Shown: positions 15,250 through 24,951 of the stretch, piece by piece
Layout of the letters: the number at the start of each line of letters is the position of its first letter
Position numbering within the stretch: the stretch's first letter is position 1
Source: Pedobacter sp. ISL-64
Lineage (GTDB): Bacteria; Bacteroidota; Bacteroidia; Sphingobacteriales; Sphingobacteriaceae
DNA: 64,000 nucleotides
Reading direction: 5' to 3'
Assembly: GCF_018613605.1 (NCBI RefSeq)
Contig: NZ_JAGGPU010000020.1
Span: 201,626 to 265,625 of the forward strand
Program-made: the position numbers and the translations under genes
The notes under the pieces: model-generated
What the model was told of the DNA's origin: nothing
Seen by the model: only the letters and a program-made list of their open reading frames with translations
Database searches by the model: none

Positions 15250-15352
15250 CCCCCTTATAATGAAACATTTGAAAAAAAACCTTTCATCCGTCATCCTGAT
15301 CCGATAGCTATCGGATGCAATGAGGGATCTTTATAGAATAATTTTCGGGTTC

Positions 15353-15500
15353 TTTTCCGGAAAGCAGAAACAGAAGCATTTGGGTTTGTTCCTGCCCAGC
15401 TCCCGCTTCTGCCAATTGATCCCGATGTAAAATCGGGAGGCATCCCGCTTTGATCGGGTTTAAGTGGCACAGTCACCAGAACTATTAGTGGTTGCAAGGA
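15353..15500 (+). repeat. Large structured element, 5' half (copy 4)
   Basis: Starts CTTTTCCGGAAAGCAG like the complete copy at 44509, then has CAGCTCCCGCTTCTGC, the hairpin TCCCGAT-gtaaa-ATCGGGA (15419-15437) and GCTTTGATCGGGTTTAAGTGG, all shared with 44509-44800. The 3' half with the GGCAGC stem is missing. Confidence 0.75.
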
Positions 15501-15926
15501 GCAGGAATAAGATCTTTTTCTGAATTAAGTTATATCCCTCAATAGCAACAAAAGCCTTCCGATTATAAACCTGATTGACGCGAAAATCCTTTTTTGTCAC
15601 CCTGAGCGTAGTCGAAGGCAAAAAAGATTGGAGCAAAAAGCAGGACGGACTTTAAAATGACCTACACAACTGCTTTCCTAAAAAAAATGAAAGATCTGCT
15701 TCACAGCGCCATCAGCTTCTTCGTCTCCTACAGAATGACAAAAGAGTGCAAATGAGCTCGTAGATGGCCTAAATATTCATAAATAGCTATACGATTTAAT
15801 CGTTTGTATAAGAAAATCAACAGTAGCAGATCTCTCTCCCGAAAGTTCGGGACTGCGCTTCAGTCGAGATGACGATGTTTCTATTAGATTCTCAATGCAT
15901 TTCAGAATGACAAAAGAAAATATGAT

Positions 15927-17120
15927 CTAAACACTATATTCCGTCTTCCAAACCTGTTTATTCCCGCTATAAATGGCTTCGTTACACATGGCCACACAAA
16001 TAGCCGCCTGCGTTCCGGTATTGATATTTGATGCTGGTTCTTTCTTGGTTGTTATCGATTTATAAAATTCATCTAAGGCATAATTTGTACCATCAATGGT
16101 GGCTTTATCCAAAATCGGGATTCCACCATCTTTATTTACCACAATCTTTGTGGCCCCAGTTACACCATCAACTATGCCTAATTCTTTTTTGGCACTTTCT
16201 TCAGGATAGAACAAACCGGTGTTGGTAAGCAAAGAAACCGAACCTTTGGTACCTTTTATTTTAAACAGGTAACCATCATGCGCATTGCCACAAGTGGCTC
16301 CAAAATTGCCGATCATGCCTTTTTCGTTATAACGGAGAATAGCCTGAATATTATCGTAGGTTTCGCGCCCGTCTTTAAACACATCTATCCCACCCGATCC
16401 CATAATTTCATCAGGCTGCGTTTCGAATGCCCAATTGATAAAATCAATCTGGTGCGATAAAAGTTCGGCGGCTAGGCCACCAGAATACTCCTTATACATC
16501 CGCCAGTTGATCTTACGTTCTAAAGCCGGATCTGGCACCGCCCTACGCCAGTTGCCATTACGATCCCAACGGCAATCGATCTGACTAACCTTGCCCAAAT
16601 AACCACTTTGGATCATATCCTTCACCTTAAAATACAAAGGCGAATAACGATACTGATAACCCACCTGAAAAACCTGATTGGGATATTGTTTTACCAGTTT
16701 TTTAAGTTCGAGTGCCTGGGAAATATTGTATGTCATGGTTTTTTCTACATACACATGTTTGCCAGCCAGTACCGCATCTTTGGCAATTCTGAAATGTTCA
16801 CTTAAAGGTGTGGCAATAAAAACCGCGTCGATTGTTTTATCGTCTAAAACTTTGTGATAATCTTTTATGGCCTTTGCATCCGCAGGAACATACTTTTCGG
16901 TTTCCTTAAGCCTAAAATCGAGTAAATCGCAATAAGCTTTAATTTTATATTTTGCAGGCATTGATTTAATTACCGACAAAACCCCTTTGCCACGATCGCC
17001 ACAACCAATCATTGCCACATTAATAATTTCACCAGCCACTAAATTAGCAAAACCCTGATTACCAATAAGTAAACCAGAGCCTAACAAAGTGGTATGTTTT
17101 ACAAAAGATCGACGATGCAT
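15927..17120 (-). CDS. Gfo/Idh/MocA-family oxidoreductase, exported
   Basis: A 397-aa NAD(P)-dependent sugar oxidoreductase. The N terminus MHRRSFVKHTTLLGSG is a twin-arginine-type signal, so the folded, cofactor-loaded enzyme is exported. The Rossmann fold follows as NVAMIGCGDRGKGVLSVI, with EKTMTYN at the catalytic Lys loop (the EKP motif with T for P) and the C-terminal domain GGLAAELLSHQIDFINWAF carrying the H-x-x-D pair. Likely substrates are glycosides or sugars oxidised at C3. It is the last gene in a run with a DUF1080 protein (437 bp upstream) and another Gfo/Idh/MocA enzyme. Confidence 0.85.
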   Translation of the reverse strand: MHRRSFVKHTTLLGSGLLIGNQGFANLVAGEIINVAMIGCGDRGKGVLSVIKSMPAKYKIKAYCDLLDFRLKETEKYVPADAKAIKDYHKVLDDKTIDAVFIATPLSEHFRIAKDAVLAGKHVYVEKTMTYNISQALELKKLVKQYPNQVFQVGYQYRYSPLYFKVKDMIQSGYLGKVSQIDCRWDRNGNWRRAVPDPALERKINWRMYKEYSGGLAAELLSHQIDFINWAFETQPDEIMGSGGIDVFKDGRETYDNIQAILRYNEKGMIGNFGATCGNAHDGYLFKIKGTKGSVSLLTNTGLFYPEESAKKELGIVDGVTGATKIVVNKDGGIPILDKATIDGTNYALDEFYKSITTKKEPASNINTGTQAAICVAMCNEAIYSGNKQVWKTEYSV

Positions 17121-17375
17121 GGTATAATGATTAAAATATTACTTATTATTTAATTGGAGCGCGCAACTCCTGCTACTATTAAAGGCTAGTCCCGCCAATG
17201 CTACAATCTTTTTGTTGCCAGCATTTGCAATATTAACGAAAATGCAACAAAAAGTATTTTCGCGTATGTCGGGGCTAATTGACATCATTTAGTGCTGATG
17301 GGTAAGTTTCATAGCACAAACGCTAACCATAATCACCTGCACAATGTAGTTAAGTTAAGAAGAAAACAAAACATT

Positions 17376-17450
17376 GTCATCCTGAGCCTGTCGAAGGACA
17401 AATGTTTTTGGTTTTCGACTAGTAAAGGTCTTCGACAGGCTCAGACTGAC
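17376..17450. repeat. GTCATCCTGAGCCTGTCGAA palindromic repeat
   Basis: GTCATCCTGAGCCTGTCGAA on the left faces TTCGACAGGCTCAGACTGAC on the right with a 35-bp loop. The same repeat recurs at 54407-54474 and, degraded, at 48058-48116. It sits in the 437-bp gap 17121-17557, which holds no gene, and could act as a bidirectional terminator or transcript-end structure. Confidence 0.85.
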
Positions 17451-17557
17451 AACACCTATCCTTAAATTGCCTACAGAGTATATACGAAAGGGGAAATGAG
17501 CGAAAGCGGGACTGCATGCCGCCATGTTTAACCAACGCTCATTTTCAAATTAAAAAC

Positions 17558-18922
17558 TTATAAAGTCTTGATTTTAATGGTCCTGAAATCTACTTTGTTA
17601 CCATGATCCTGCAGCAGGATATGTCCTTTTGGCGCTTCACCAAAATTTTTCCAGTCTTTATATTTACTAATGGCAACCAGTTTTTTAAATTCTTCAGAGC
17701 CACGGGTATATTCTAAAACTTTAACGCCATTTAAATAATGCTCTACTTTGTTATTTGGATAAACCACCAAACGGCCGTTGTTCCAGCTACCGATAGGGCG
17801 CAGGTAACGTGCTTCTTTTTTCGAAGTCATTAAGTCGTATAACGAAGCCAAGGTACGGTTTCCATCTCTGCCTAATTTTGCATCTGGATGTAATACATCA
17901 TCTAAAACCTGATACTCAAGACCAATAGCAGAACCTGTATTTTTTTCGCTTAGGGTAACAAAATATTTTACACCACTGTTGGCACCGGGGGTAAGTTTAA
18001 ACTCGAACGACAAATCAAAAGCAGCATATTCATCCTTGGTTACAATATCGCCGCCGTTGGTCGATTCTGCACCACCCGATGGCTCTACACTGATAATGCC
18101 GTCGGCAATCTTCCACCCTTTGGCAGGGAAAGTAGTTTTATAAGCACCAACCCAACCTGCATTGCTTTTACCATCGAACAAAAGTTTATAACCTTCCGAT
18201 TTTTCGTAAGCAGATAAGGTATTCGGTGTTAAATTAACCGTATAAATTCCTTTTGGAAAAGCTTTGGCTTTTAAGCCCTCTGTTTGAATGTTAATGTTTT
18301 TGAAATAAACTTTCTTGCCATCATTATCGAGGTTATTGCCAATGCCATGAACCTGCAAACCGATAAATCCTGATTTATCCAAAGTATCGATCACGTAGGC
18401 AACAGGTGTGCCATTTACCCAGGTTTTGGTTTCGTTACCAATACATTCTATTTTGTAATGGTTAAACTCATTCTTTTTATACAGTGGTTTTGCCGATGGG
18501 TTAAGTTCTAAAGGATATAACCATAATCTTCTGGCTTCGTCGTAAATCCCACCTGTCCATGCCCTTGGTGTAGGGTCTATTTCTACCTGCCTGCCAAAAA
18601 CCAATCCTTTACCGTTGTTTCCTTCTGGTTTAATATGGCTGCGTGTTTGCACGCCCGAGTTGGTGGTTTCACCTTCCAGCTTCACATCGAGTTCTAAAAT
18701 GAAGTCGCCATATTCTTTTTCAGTGATTAAGAACGAATTTGGTGTGCCTTTGGTCATCGTTCCGATAATCATTCCGTCTTCAACTTTGTACGGAGCTGCT
18801 CCTGCAACTGCTTTCCAACCCGTTAAAGTTTTCCCATCAAATAATGGTTTTGCTTTTTGGGCAGCGGCTGATAAACTGATTAGCGAAAGGGCTAGAATAC
18901 TATATTTTTTAAAATTTAACAT
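17558..18922 (-). CDS. Double DUF1080 protein, 3-keto-glycoside hydrolase-like
   Basis: A secreted protein of about 454 aa with two 3-keto-disaccharide hydrolase (DUF1080, concanavalin-like) domains. The first starts at KPLFDGKTLTGWKAV, the second at YKLLFDGKSNAGWVGAY; both contain the family's F-D-G-K-x-x-x-G-W opening, and GVQTRSHI and GVKYFVTL correspond in the two halves. The signal peptide (ILALSLISLSAAAQ) follows an ATG at 18920-18922, which I prefer to the upstream ATG at 18946. Family members cleave glycosides previously oxidised at C3, so its flanking Gfo/Idh/MocA enzymes are the natural partners. The domain doubling may give two active sites or one catalytic and one binding module. 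Confidence 0.85.
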   Translation of the reverse strand: MLNFKKYSILALSLISLSAAAQKAKPLFDGKTLTGWKAVAGAAPYKVEDGMIIGTMTKGTPNSFLITEKEYGDFILELDVKLEGETTNSGVQTRSHIKPEGNNGKGLVFGRQVEIDPTPRAWTGGIYDEARRLWLYPLELNPSAKPLYKKNEFNHYKIECIGNETKTWVNGTPVAYVIDTLDKSGFIGLQVHGIGNNLDNDGKKVYFKNINIQTEGLKAKAFPKGIYTVNLTPNTLSAYEKSEGYKLLFDGKSNAGWVGAYKTTFPAKGWKIADGIISVEPSGGAESTNGGDIVTKDEYAAFDLSFEFKLTPGANSGVKYFVTLSEKNTGSAIGLEYQVLDDVLHPDAKLGRDGNRTLASLYDLMTSKKEARYLRPIGSWNNGRLVVYPNNKVEHYLNGVKVLEYTRGSEEFKKLVAISKYKDWKNFGEAPKGHILLQDHGNKVDFRTIKIKTL

Positions 18923-18940
18923 GATTTGTTTTTTTCTTGC

Positions 18941-19009
18941 CGTCATTGCGGGGAAGAATGAAAAAGCAATCTTTCTTGAAGATTCGATTGCTTTACGCTC
19001 CCAATGACG
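18941..19009. repeat. CGTCATTGCG...CAATGACG palindromic repeat
   Basis: CGTCATTGCGGGG on the left faces CTCCCAATGACG on the right, with the inner GCAATCTTTCTTGAAGATTCGATTGC. It lies between two genes of the keto-sugar cluster, so it is inside the probable transcript. Related copies: 47937-48032 and 58383-58477. Confidence 0.85.
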
Positions 19010-19019
19010 ATATTTTTTT

Positions 19020-20375
19020 TTAATATTTAAATACTTTTCCGTTTGCGATTACTTCTTGTCTGCTTTCATCGAAAATTGCTTTTGCACCTGTTCTTACCGC
19101 AGCATTGGTCATGATATTGGCAATAGAGTGTGAATAACCAGCTTCAACAGGCGCATTTGGTGTTTTACGACTACGCACACATTCCATCCAGTTGCGCATA
19201 TGGCCAGATGTTAAAGAATCGCCTCCCATATTGGCTCCTGTAGCCGCTTTAATTTCGGTTTTACTTAAATCAAACTCAGGCAAAAGATTAGCTTTTAAGC
19301 CCATGGCTGCAGCCTCTCTTTCCTTTAAACCACCTTTTGGCGATACTTTATTGGTAATTAAATTCAGCTCGCCACCATTCGAATAGTAAACCTCGCCCAC
19401 ATCGCCCACACTATTCTGCATTCTTGACGTAAAAGTAACCTGAAAACCATCTGTTGTATCGGGCTGACCATAATCGAATACGGCAACCATCGAATCCCAG
19501 TTTCTACGGCCATCTTTCCAGGTGTAAATACCTCCGTTTGCCACTACACTTCGCGGATGTTTTAAATTGGTAAACCAGTGTACAGTATCAATCTGGTGCG
19601 ACATCCATTGCCCTGGCATACCTGAAGAATATGGCCAGAACAAGCGGTATTCTAAATATTTCCTTGGATCGAAGGATTCGGTTGGGCGGTTCAATAAGAA
19701 TCTTTTCCAATCGATATCTTCTTCTTTTAATTTGGCTACTAAATCTGGTCTGCGCCATCTGCCTGGCTGGTTTACATTCCATACTAAATCTACAGCAGTT
19801 ATCGGCCCAAATTTTCCATCCTGAATAAATTTTGCTGCATTGGTATAATTCTCACCACTCCTTCTTTGCGAACCAATCTGTACAATCTGTTTACTTGCTT
19901 TAACGGCTTTAAATGCGGCTTTGGCATCGTCCATAGTTTCGGCAAAGGGTTTTTCTACATAAGCATCGCAACTGGCTTTTACGGCCTCGATGGTGTGAAG
20001 TGCATGCTGAAAATCGGCGGTACTGATAATTACGGCATCAAGATCTTTAGTGGCATAAAGTTCATCGTTGTTACGGCAGGCTTTAATATCATGACCAAAC
20101 TTTGCTTTTAAATGGGCAATCCCTAAATCTCTACGGTAGTTCCATAAATCAGAAAGACCTACAATGTCGAAGTTTAATTCCTTGTTGTGGTTCAGGAAAC
20201 AAGGCAAAAGGGTGTCTTTAAAGCGATCAGAAAATCCAACAACGCCAACGCGTACCCGATCATTTGCACCGATGATGCGTCCATAACTTTTGGCACTCAT
20301 GCCCATTGTACCCGCGTAGGTTGCAGCAGCAAATATTGCTGATTGTTTAATAAATTTTCTTCTGGAATTTTCCAT
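19020..20375 (-). CDS. Gfo/Idh/MocA-family oxidoreductase, Tat-exported
   Basis: A 451-aa NAD(P)-dependent oxidoreductase. MENSRRKFIKQSAIFAAATY is a twin-arginine signal. Rossmann motif: VRVGVVGFSDRFKDTLL; catalytic loop EKPFAETMDDAK holds the expected EKP lysine; the C-terminal domain shows SGMPGQWMSHQIDTVHWF with the His-x-x-Asp pair and VANGGIYTWKDGR. It probably oxidises the glycoside to its 3-keto form ahead of the DUF1080 hydrolase 98 bp downstream. A low-GC leader lies upstream. Confidence 0.85.
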   Translation of the reverse strand: MENSRRKFIKQSAIFAAATYAGTMGMSAKSYGRIIGANDRVRVGVVGFSDRFKDTLLPCFLNHNKELNFDIVGLSDLWNYRRDLGIAHLKAKFGHDIKACRNNDELYATKDLDAVIISTADFQHALHTIEAVKASCDAYVEKPFAETMDDAKAAFKAVKASKQIVQIGSQRRSGENYTNAAKFIQDGKFGPITAVDLVWNVNQPGRWRRPDLVAKLKEEDIDWKRFLLNRPTESFDPRKYLEYRLFWPYSSGMPGQWMSHQIDTVHWFTNLKHPRSVVANGGIYTWKDGRRNWDSMVAVFDYGQPDTTDGFQVTFTSRMQNSVGDVGEVYYSNGGELNLITNKVSPKGGLKEREAAAMGLKANLLPEFDLSKTEIKAATGANMGGDSLTSGHMRNWMECVRSRKTPNAPVEAGYSHSIANIMTNAAVRTGAKAIFDESRQEVIANGKVFKY

Positions 20376-20643
20376 TTGGGATATTAGGTTAGATTATCTC
20401 TTAGTTTGCTAATCTGACAAACCATTTAAATAAAACCTAAAATATGGTTAATAAAAACAAACCTTAAATATTCGCAAGTAATATTTTTGAAACTTTATAT
20501 TAAAACAATGGCTTATAATCGTATTATCCCTAAATAAATGGCCGGGAAACCTGTATTTAAGGCAATACCCTATTTTTATAGATATCTAGGAAAACGTTTG
20601 AAATAATTTATTCTATTTAGCTAGTTTTAATTAACTGTAAGTA

Positions 20644-20679
20644 AAAAAGCCTTTCAGAAAATAATCTGAAAGGCTTTTT
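20644..20679. terminator. Strong bidirectional terminator
   Basis: AAAAAGCCTTTCAGA (20644-20658) and TCTGAAAGGCTTTTT (20665-20679) form a perfect 15-bp stem with a six-base loop; A and T runs on both sides let it work in either direction. It follows the valS stop (reverse strand). Confidence 0.95.
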
Positions 20680-20712
20680 AGGGTTACGATCGCAGCGTCT
20701 GTAAAGTTATTA

Positions 20713-23379
20713 TTATTCTAAAACCGCTAAGCTTTCTTCAATAATTTTGATTTTAGCTTCAGCGTCGGCTTTTTTATTCCGTTCGTTTGCAATAATTTCC
20801 GGTTTTGCATTCTGTACAAAGCGTTCGTTGCTCAATTTAGAATCTACCGACTTTAAAAAGCCCTGTAAATATACTAAATCGGCATTTAAACGCTCACGTT
20901 CTGCTTCTACATCAATATTTTCTGTCAGCGGGATAAAAAATTCATCTTTGCCAGCCATAAAAGCAGTTGCGCCGACAATTTTATCGTTTACAATTTCCGC
21001 TTCTGATACATTGGCCAATTTGAAAACAATATTCAACCATTTTTCATAATCAAGATCAGAATTTATTTTGATGCTTAAAGGCAACGCTTCTTTAGGAGAA
21101 ATTTGCTTCTGGTTCCTAACATTTCTAATTTCGGCTACCACGGTTTTAATTACCTCTGCATCTTTCAATAATTGCGCATCAAAAGCCCCGCCTTTCGGAA
21201 ATTTGGCAACAATACAGCAATCCATTTCTCCACGTTCGGCAAACAGATCATCATGCCACAGCTCTTCAGTTAAGAAAGGCATGTTCGGGTGTAATAATTT
21301 GATGATATTTTCGAAGAAACCGACTGTAGCTTTAAAACTCTCCGCATCAATCGGTTGCTGATAAGCTGGCTTAACCATTTCTAAATACCATGCACAGAAA
21401 TCATCCCAAACCAGTTTGTAAGTGATCATTAATGCTTCCGATAGACGGTATTGCTTAAAGTTAGCTTCAATTTCTACCAAAGCTTCGTTAAAGCGGTTTT
21501 CGAACCAAGATATGGCCTGGGTATTGGGGTTTGCCAAGTTTTCATCCACTTCCCATCCTTTTACCAAACGGAAAGCATTCCAGATTTTGCTGGCAAAATT
21601 ACGTCCCTGTTCGCAGTAGCTTTCATCGAACATTAAATCGTTTCCGGCAGGCGACGACATTAACATCCCCACACGAACGGCATCGGCACCATATTTTTCG
21701 ATCAATCCAATCGGATCAGGTGAATTACCCAACGATTTAGACATTTTACGGCCTAATTTATCGCGTACAATACCTGTTAAATATACATTCGTAAATGGTT
21801 TTTTACCCATAAACTCATGTCCGGCCATAATCATACGGGCCACCCAGAAGAATAAAATTTCAGGCGCGGTAACCAAGTCGTTGGTTGGATAATAATAATT
21901 GATGTCTTTATTTTCAGGATTTTTAAAGCCGTCGAAAACTGAAATCGGCCATAACCATGACGAAAACCAGGTATCCATCACATCATCGTCCTGTCTTAAA
22001 AACGGCTCTAACTGATGTTTGAATCCAGCCTTTTCCGTTTCTGAACAGCTTTCATCCAAATGTTTTTTCTTCCAGAATTCTTCTAATGCTTCATCTTTAG
22101 TTTTGGCAACCACCCAATTTCCTTTATCATCGTACCAGGCCGGGATCCGCTGTCCCCACCACAACTGGCGACTAATGTTCCAATCGCGGACATTCTCCAT
22201 CCAATGGCGGTACGTATTTTCAAATTTATTTGGAATCAGGTTTACTTCTCCATTTAATACATCATCCAAAGCTGGTTGTGCCATTTCTTTCATCTTCACA
22301 AACCATTGCATGGAAAGTTTTGGTTCGATAGCGGCATCTGTACGTTCAGAAAAACCAACCTGCGATTTATAATCTTCAACTTTGTCCAAATGCCCAGCTT
22401 CTTCCAGCATTTTGGCGATTTTTTTACGCGCAACAAACCTGTCTTCGCCCACTAAAATAACCGCTAATTCATTTAAAGTTCCATCATCGTTTAAGATATC
22501 GGTAACAGGTAAATTGTGCTTAACACCCAACTCATAATCGTTTAAATCGTGCGCTGGTGTAACTTTTAAACAGCCTGTACCAAACTCAATATCAACGTAT
22601 TCATCCTCAATAACCGGAATTTCATGATTAATCAGAGGCACAAAAACCTTTTTGCCTTTTAAACGTGTAAAACGTTCATCGTTCGGGTTGATGCAGATCG
22701 CTGCATCGGCCATAATCGTCTCTGGGCGCGTTGTCGCTATCGTTAAAAACTGGTCTTCCGTTCCCGAAATCAGGTATTTAATATAATATAGTTTTTGATT
22801 TACTTCCTTACGGATTACTTCTTCATCAGAAACGGCAGTTTTACCGGCTGGATCCCAATTTACCATACGGATACCACGGTAAATCCAGCCTTTTTTGTAC
22901 AAGTGGATAAATGAATCGATCACCGCTTCAGAAAGATCTTCTTCCATCGTGAAACGGGTACGGTCCCAATCGCAACTTGCACCCAGTTTCTTTAACTGTT
23001 CTAAAATAATACCGCCGTATTTCTCTTTCCACTCCCAGGCATATTTCAAAAATTCTTCCCGTGAAAGATCTTTTTTATTAATCCCCTGCTCCTTCAACAT
23101 CGCCACAACTTTTGCTTCAGTAGCAATAGAGGCATGGTCAGTTCCTGGCACCCAGCATGCATTTTTACCTTGCATACGGGCTTTACGAATTAAAACATCC
23201 TGAATGGTATTGTTAAGCATATGCCCCATGTGCAGCACACCGGTGACGTTTGGCGGCGGAATGACGATGGTGTAAGGTTCGCGTTCATCGGGTTCGGAGT
23301 GGAAAAATTTCTTCGATAGCCAATAGCTATACCATTTATCTTCTGTTTCTGCAGGATTGTACTTGGTGGATATGCTCAT
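20713..23379 (-). CDS. valS: Valyl-tRNA synthetase
   Basis: Class I aminoacyl-tRNA synthetase of 888 aa that charges tRNA-Val and edits mischarged Thr. The HIGH motif is HMGH (residues 50-53, within PPNVTGVLHMGH) and KMSKS lies near residue 544 (GRKMSKSLGN). The editing domain (ATTRPETIMADAA, GTGCLKVTPAHD), the anticodon domain and the C-terminal coiled-coil arm (AERERLNADLVYLQGFL) are all present. Length is normal and the start MSISTKYNP is typical. It ends just before a strong terminator and is not in an obvious operon. Confidence 0.98.
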   Translation of the reverse strand: MSISTKYNPAETEDKWYSYWLSKKFFHSEPDEREPYTIVIPPPNVTGVLHMGHMLNNTIQDVLIRKARMQGKNACWVPGTDHASIATEAKVVAMLKEQGINKKDLSREEFLKYAWEWKEKYGGIILEQLKKLGASCDWDRTRFTMEEDLSEAVIDSFIHLYKKGWIYRGIRMVNWDPAGKTAVSDEEVIRKEVNQKLYYIKYLISGTEDQFLTIATTRPETIMADAAICINPNDERFTRLKGKKVFVPLINHEIPVIEDEYVDIEFGTGCLKVTPAHDLNDYELGVKHNLPVTDILNDDGTLNELAVILVGEDRFVARKKIAKMLEEAGHLDKVEDYKSQVGFSERTDAAIEPKLSMQWFVKMKEMAQPALDDVLNGEVNLIPNKFENTYRHWMENVRDWNISRQLWWGQRIPAWYDDKGNWVVAKTKDEALEEFWKKKHLDESCSETEKAGFKHQLEPFLRQDDDVMDTWFSSWLWPISVFDGFKNPENKDINYYYPTNDLVTAPEILFFWVARMIMAGHEFMGKKPFTNVYLTGIVRDKLGRKMSKSLGNSPDPIGLIEKYGADAVRVGMLMSSPAGNDLMFDESYCEQGRNFASKIWNAFRLVKGWEVDENLANPNTQAISWFENRFNEALVEIEANFKQYRLSEALMITYKLVWDDFCAWYLEMVKPAYQQPIDAESFKATVGFFENIIKLLHPNMPFLTEELWHDDLFAERGEMDCCIVAKFPKGGAFDAQLLKDAEVIKTVVAEIRNVRNQKQISPKEALPLSIKINSDLDYEKWLNIVFKLANVSEAEIVNDKIVGATAFMAGKDEFFIPLTENIDVEAERERLNADLVYLQGFLKSVDSKLSNERFVQNAKPEIIANERNKKADAEAKIKIIEESLAVLE

Positions 23380-23503
23380 GAATGATATTAAAAGTCCAAA
23401 AATAGCTAATTAAGCTGAAAGACCAAAGCAGCGTAAGCCGAAAGGTATCCCTATGCGTTTAATTATTCCCCTCTTTTAGAGGGGTGTCCGAAGGACGGGG
23501 TGT

Positions 23504-23660
23504 ATTTTTTGGAAAGCAGGTACAGCACTCCATTTTAAAGGGAGTCCTGCTTTTCGTTACAAGTCCTCTCCCAATGAAACCTGTGCAACAAGCAAGCATA
23601 CCAATAAACAAAATTATGAATGCTTAAATCGGAATGCGGGCTTTACAATCAATCAGGTTT
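23504..23660 (-). repeat. Large structured element, 3' part (copy 6)
   Basis: On the reverse strand it runs TAAACCTGATTG, AAAGCCCG..CCGATTTAAGC, TGCTTGCTTGTTGCACAGGTTTC and AACGAAAAGCAGGACT, then ends TGCTTTCCAAAAAA, matching the 3' half of the copies at 58091 and 58565 in order. It has an extra local hairpin near its end (GGAAAGCAGG...CCTGCTTTTC). The rest of the gap 23380-23753 contains a CCCCTCTTTTAGAGGGG hairpin at 23468-23484 and no gene. Confidence 0.65.
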
Positions 23661-23753
23661 ACAAACATGGGCTTGTGCCCCTAAAATTATATGCTAAATA
23701 CATACATTTCAATAGATAATTGTATTTTAGTATAGCAGATCATTTAAATTCCG

Positions 23754-24176
23754 ATGGATACTAAAAACGCTAAAATTGCTTATACTATTTTACGCACAAC
23801 AGTTGCTATAATTTTATTATCGCACAGTGTTTTGGGCATATTTGATGGAGGAATTAATGATTTTGGAAATCTCTATTTGAATAAAGTTGGGTTCGCGCCC
23901 TATGGAGTAGCCATTGCCTGGATAATTAAACTGTCGCATGTAGTTTGTGCAGTGCTTTTAATTATGAACAAATATATCCGAGCAGCATGTTTTGCAACAA
24001 TTATCGTATTGATTATGGGAATAATTATGGTACATTTTAAGGAGGGCTGGTTTGTTGTAGGTGGCGGACGAAATGGCATGGAGTATAACTTCGTACTCAT
24101 ATGCATATTAGCCGCTATTATGTTTTTCAATGCTGATTCGAACGATACAACACAAAAATCAAAAGTGAAAAAATAA
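23754..24176 (+). CDS. DoxX-like membrane protein
   Basis: A 140-aa inner-membrane protein with about four transmembrane helices (AYTILRTTVAIILLSHSV, VAIAWIIKLSHVVCAVLLI, ACFATIIVLIMGIIMVHF, YNFVLICILAAIMFF). The loop HFKEGWFVVGGGRNGMEYN is characteristic of DoxX-type proteins with the conserved G-W-F...G-G-x-N-G-x-E. Function in this branch is undefined; some members partner with redox enzymes. It ends one base before the convergent Uma2 gene, so both transcripts overlap at their ends. Confidence 0.75.
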   Translation: MDTKNAKIAYTILRTTVAIILLSHSVLGIFDGGINDFGNLYLNKVGFAPYGVAIAWIIKLSHVVCAVLLIMNKYIRAACFATIIVLIMGIIMVHFKEGWFVVGGGRNGMEYNFVLICILAAIMFFNADSNDTTQKSKVKK

Positions 24177-24177
24177 G

Positions 24178-24813
24178 TTATTCGATATCCTCAAAAACAT
24201 CATCTAATTCCAATTCAAAACCTGGTAATACCGATGAAGTTATTTTTTCGCTATGGGTAAATATTTTAGAAGGCTGAAATTTGCCCGAATCATTAAGGGT
24301 GTAAATGAGGATGCTTTGATCGCTTTGGCTAACCACCCAATATTCTTTAACACCAAATTCTTCGTAAACGCGGTATTTATTAAGCAGTTCCATTTTGGTA
24401 TTGCCAGGAGATAAAATTTCTATAACAAGATCGGGAGCACCGATACAACCGCGGGCATCTAGTTTGCTTTTATCACAAACAACACAAATATCAGGCTGTA
24501 ATACCGTATACACATCCTTATCAGCTTTACTTTCTTTTGGAAAACGGACATCAAATGGAGCTGAATAAACTTTGCAGGGTTTACCCTTTAAAAAATTGAC
24601 TATAGGATTTAATAAATTGATAGAAACTTCCTGATGCACCCTTGATGGCGCAGGACTCATTTTAAAGATTTTACCTTTAATCAGTTCTACTCTTTCAGGA
24701 AAAAGCCAGTTTAAATAATTAGAATAGCTATAAGTTAATGACGCATCAAGTTCATTGAATTGCCTTATGGGCTCATCATCGTTTAAAACCGGATATGGAA
24801 TAGGCTTAGACAT
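24178..24813 (-). CDS. Uma2-family (DUF820) restriction-endonuclease-fold protein
   Basis: A 211-aa PD-(D/E)xK-fold protein. The family signature is complete: ERVELIKGKIFKMSPAPSR near the start, VLQPDICVVCD with the Asp, GAPDLVIEILSPGN with the second Asp and Glu, and EYWVVSQSDQSILIY at the end. Uma2 proteins are abundant in cyanobacteria and Bacteroidota, often as orphans, and their biological role is unclear. Cytosolic, apparently a single-gene unit, tail to tail with the DoxX-like gene. Confidence 0.88.
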   Translation of the reverse strand: MSKPIPYPVLNDDEPIRQFNELDASLTYSYSNYLNWLFPERVELIKGKIFKMSPAPSRVHQEVSINLLNPIVNFLKGKPCKVYSAPFDVRFPKESKADKDVYTVLQPDICVVCDKSKLDARGCIGAPDLVIEILSPGNTKMELLNKYRVYEEFGVKEYWVVSQSDQSILIYTLNDSGKFQPSKIFTHSEKITSSVLPGFELELDDVFEDIE

Positions 24814-24951
24814 AAACGAATATACTAATTTTTATAGTAATCCGGACTTTCTATTTTCCAACATATCTTAATACCGTTAAGAATTAAGGACATTAAGTTT
24901 TAGGCAATTCCTTAACTATCTTAATTTCGTAATGGTAAAAGTGTAAATGTA

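Noticed and set aside
15291..15497. Reverse ORF of 68 codons
   Set aside because: It is the translation of palindromic and structured repeats.
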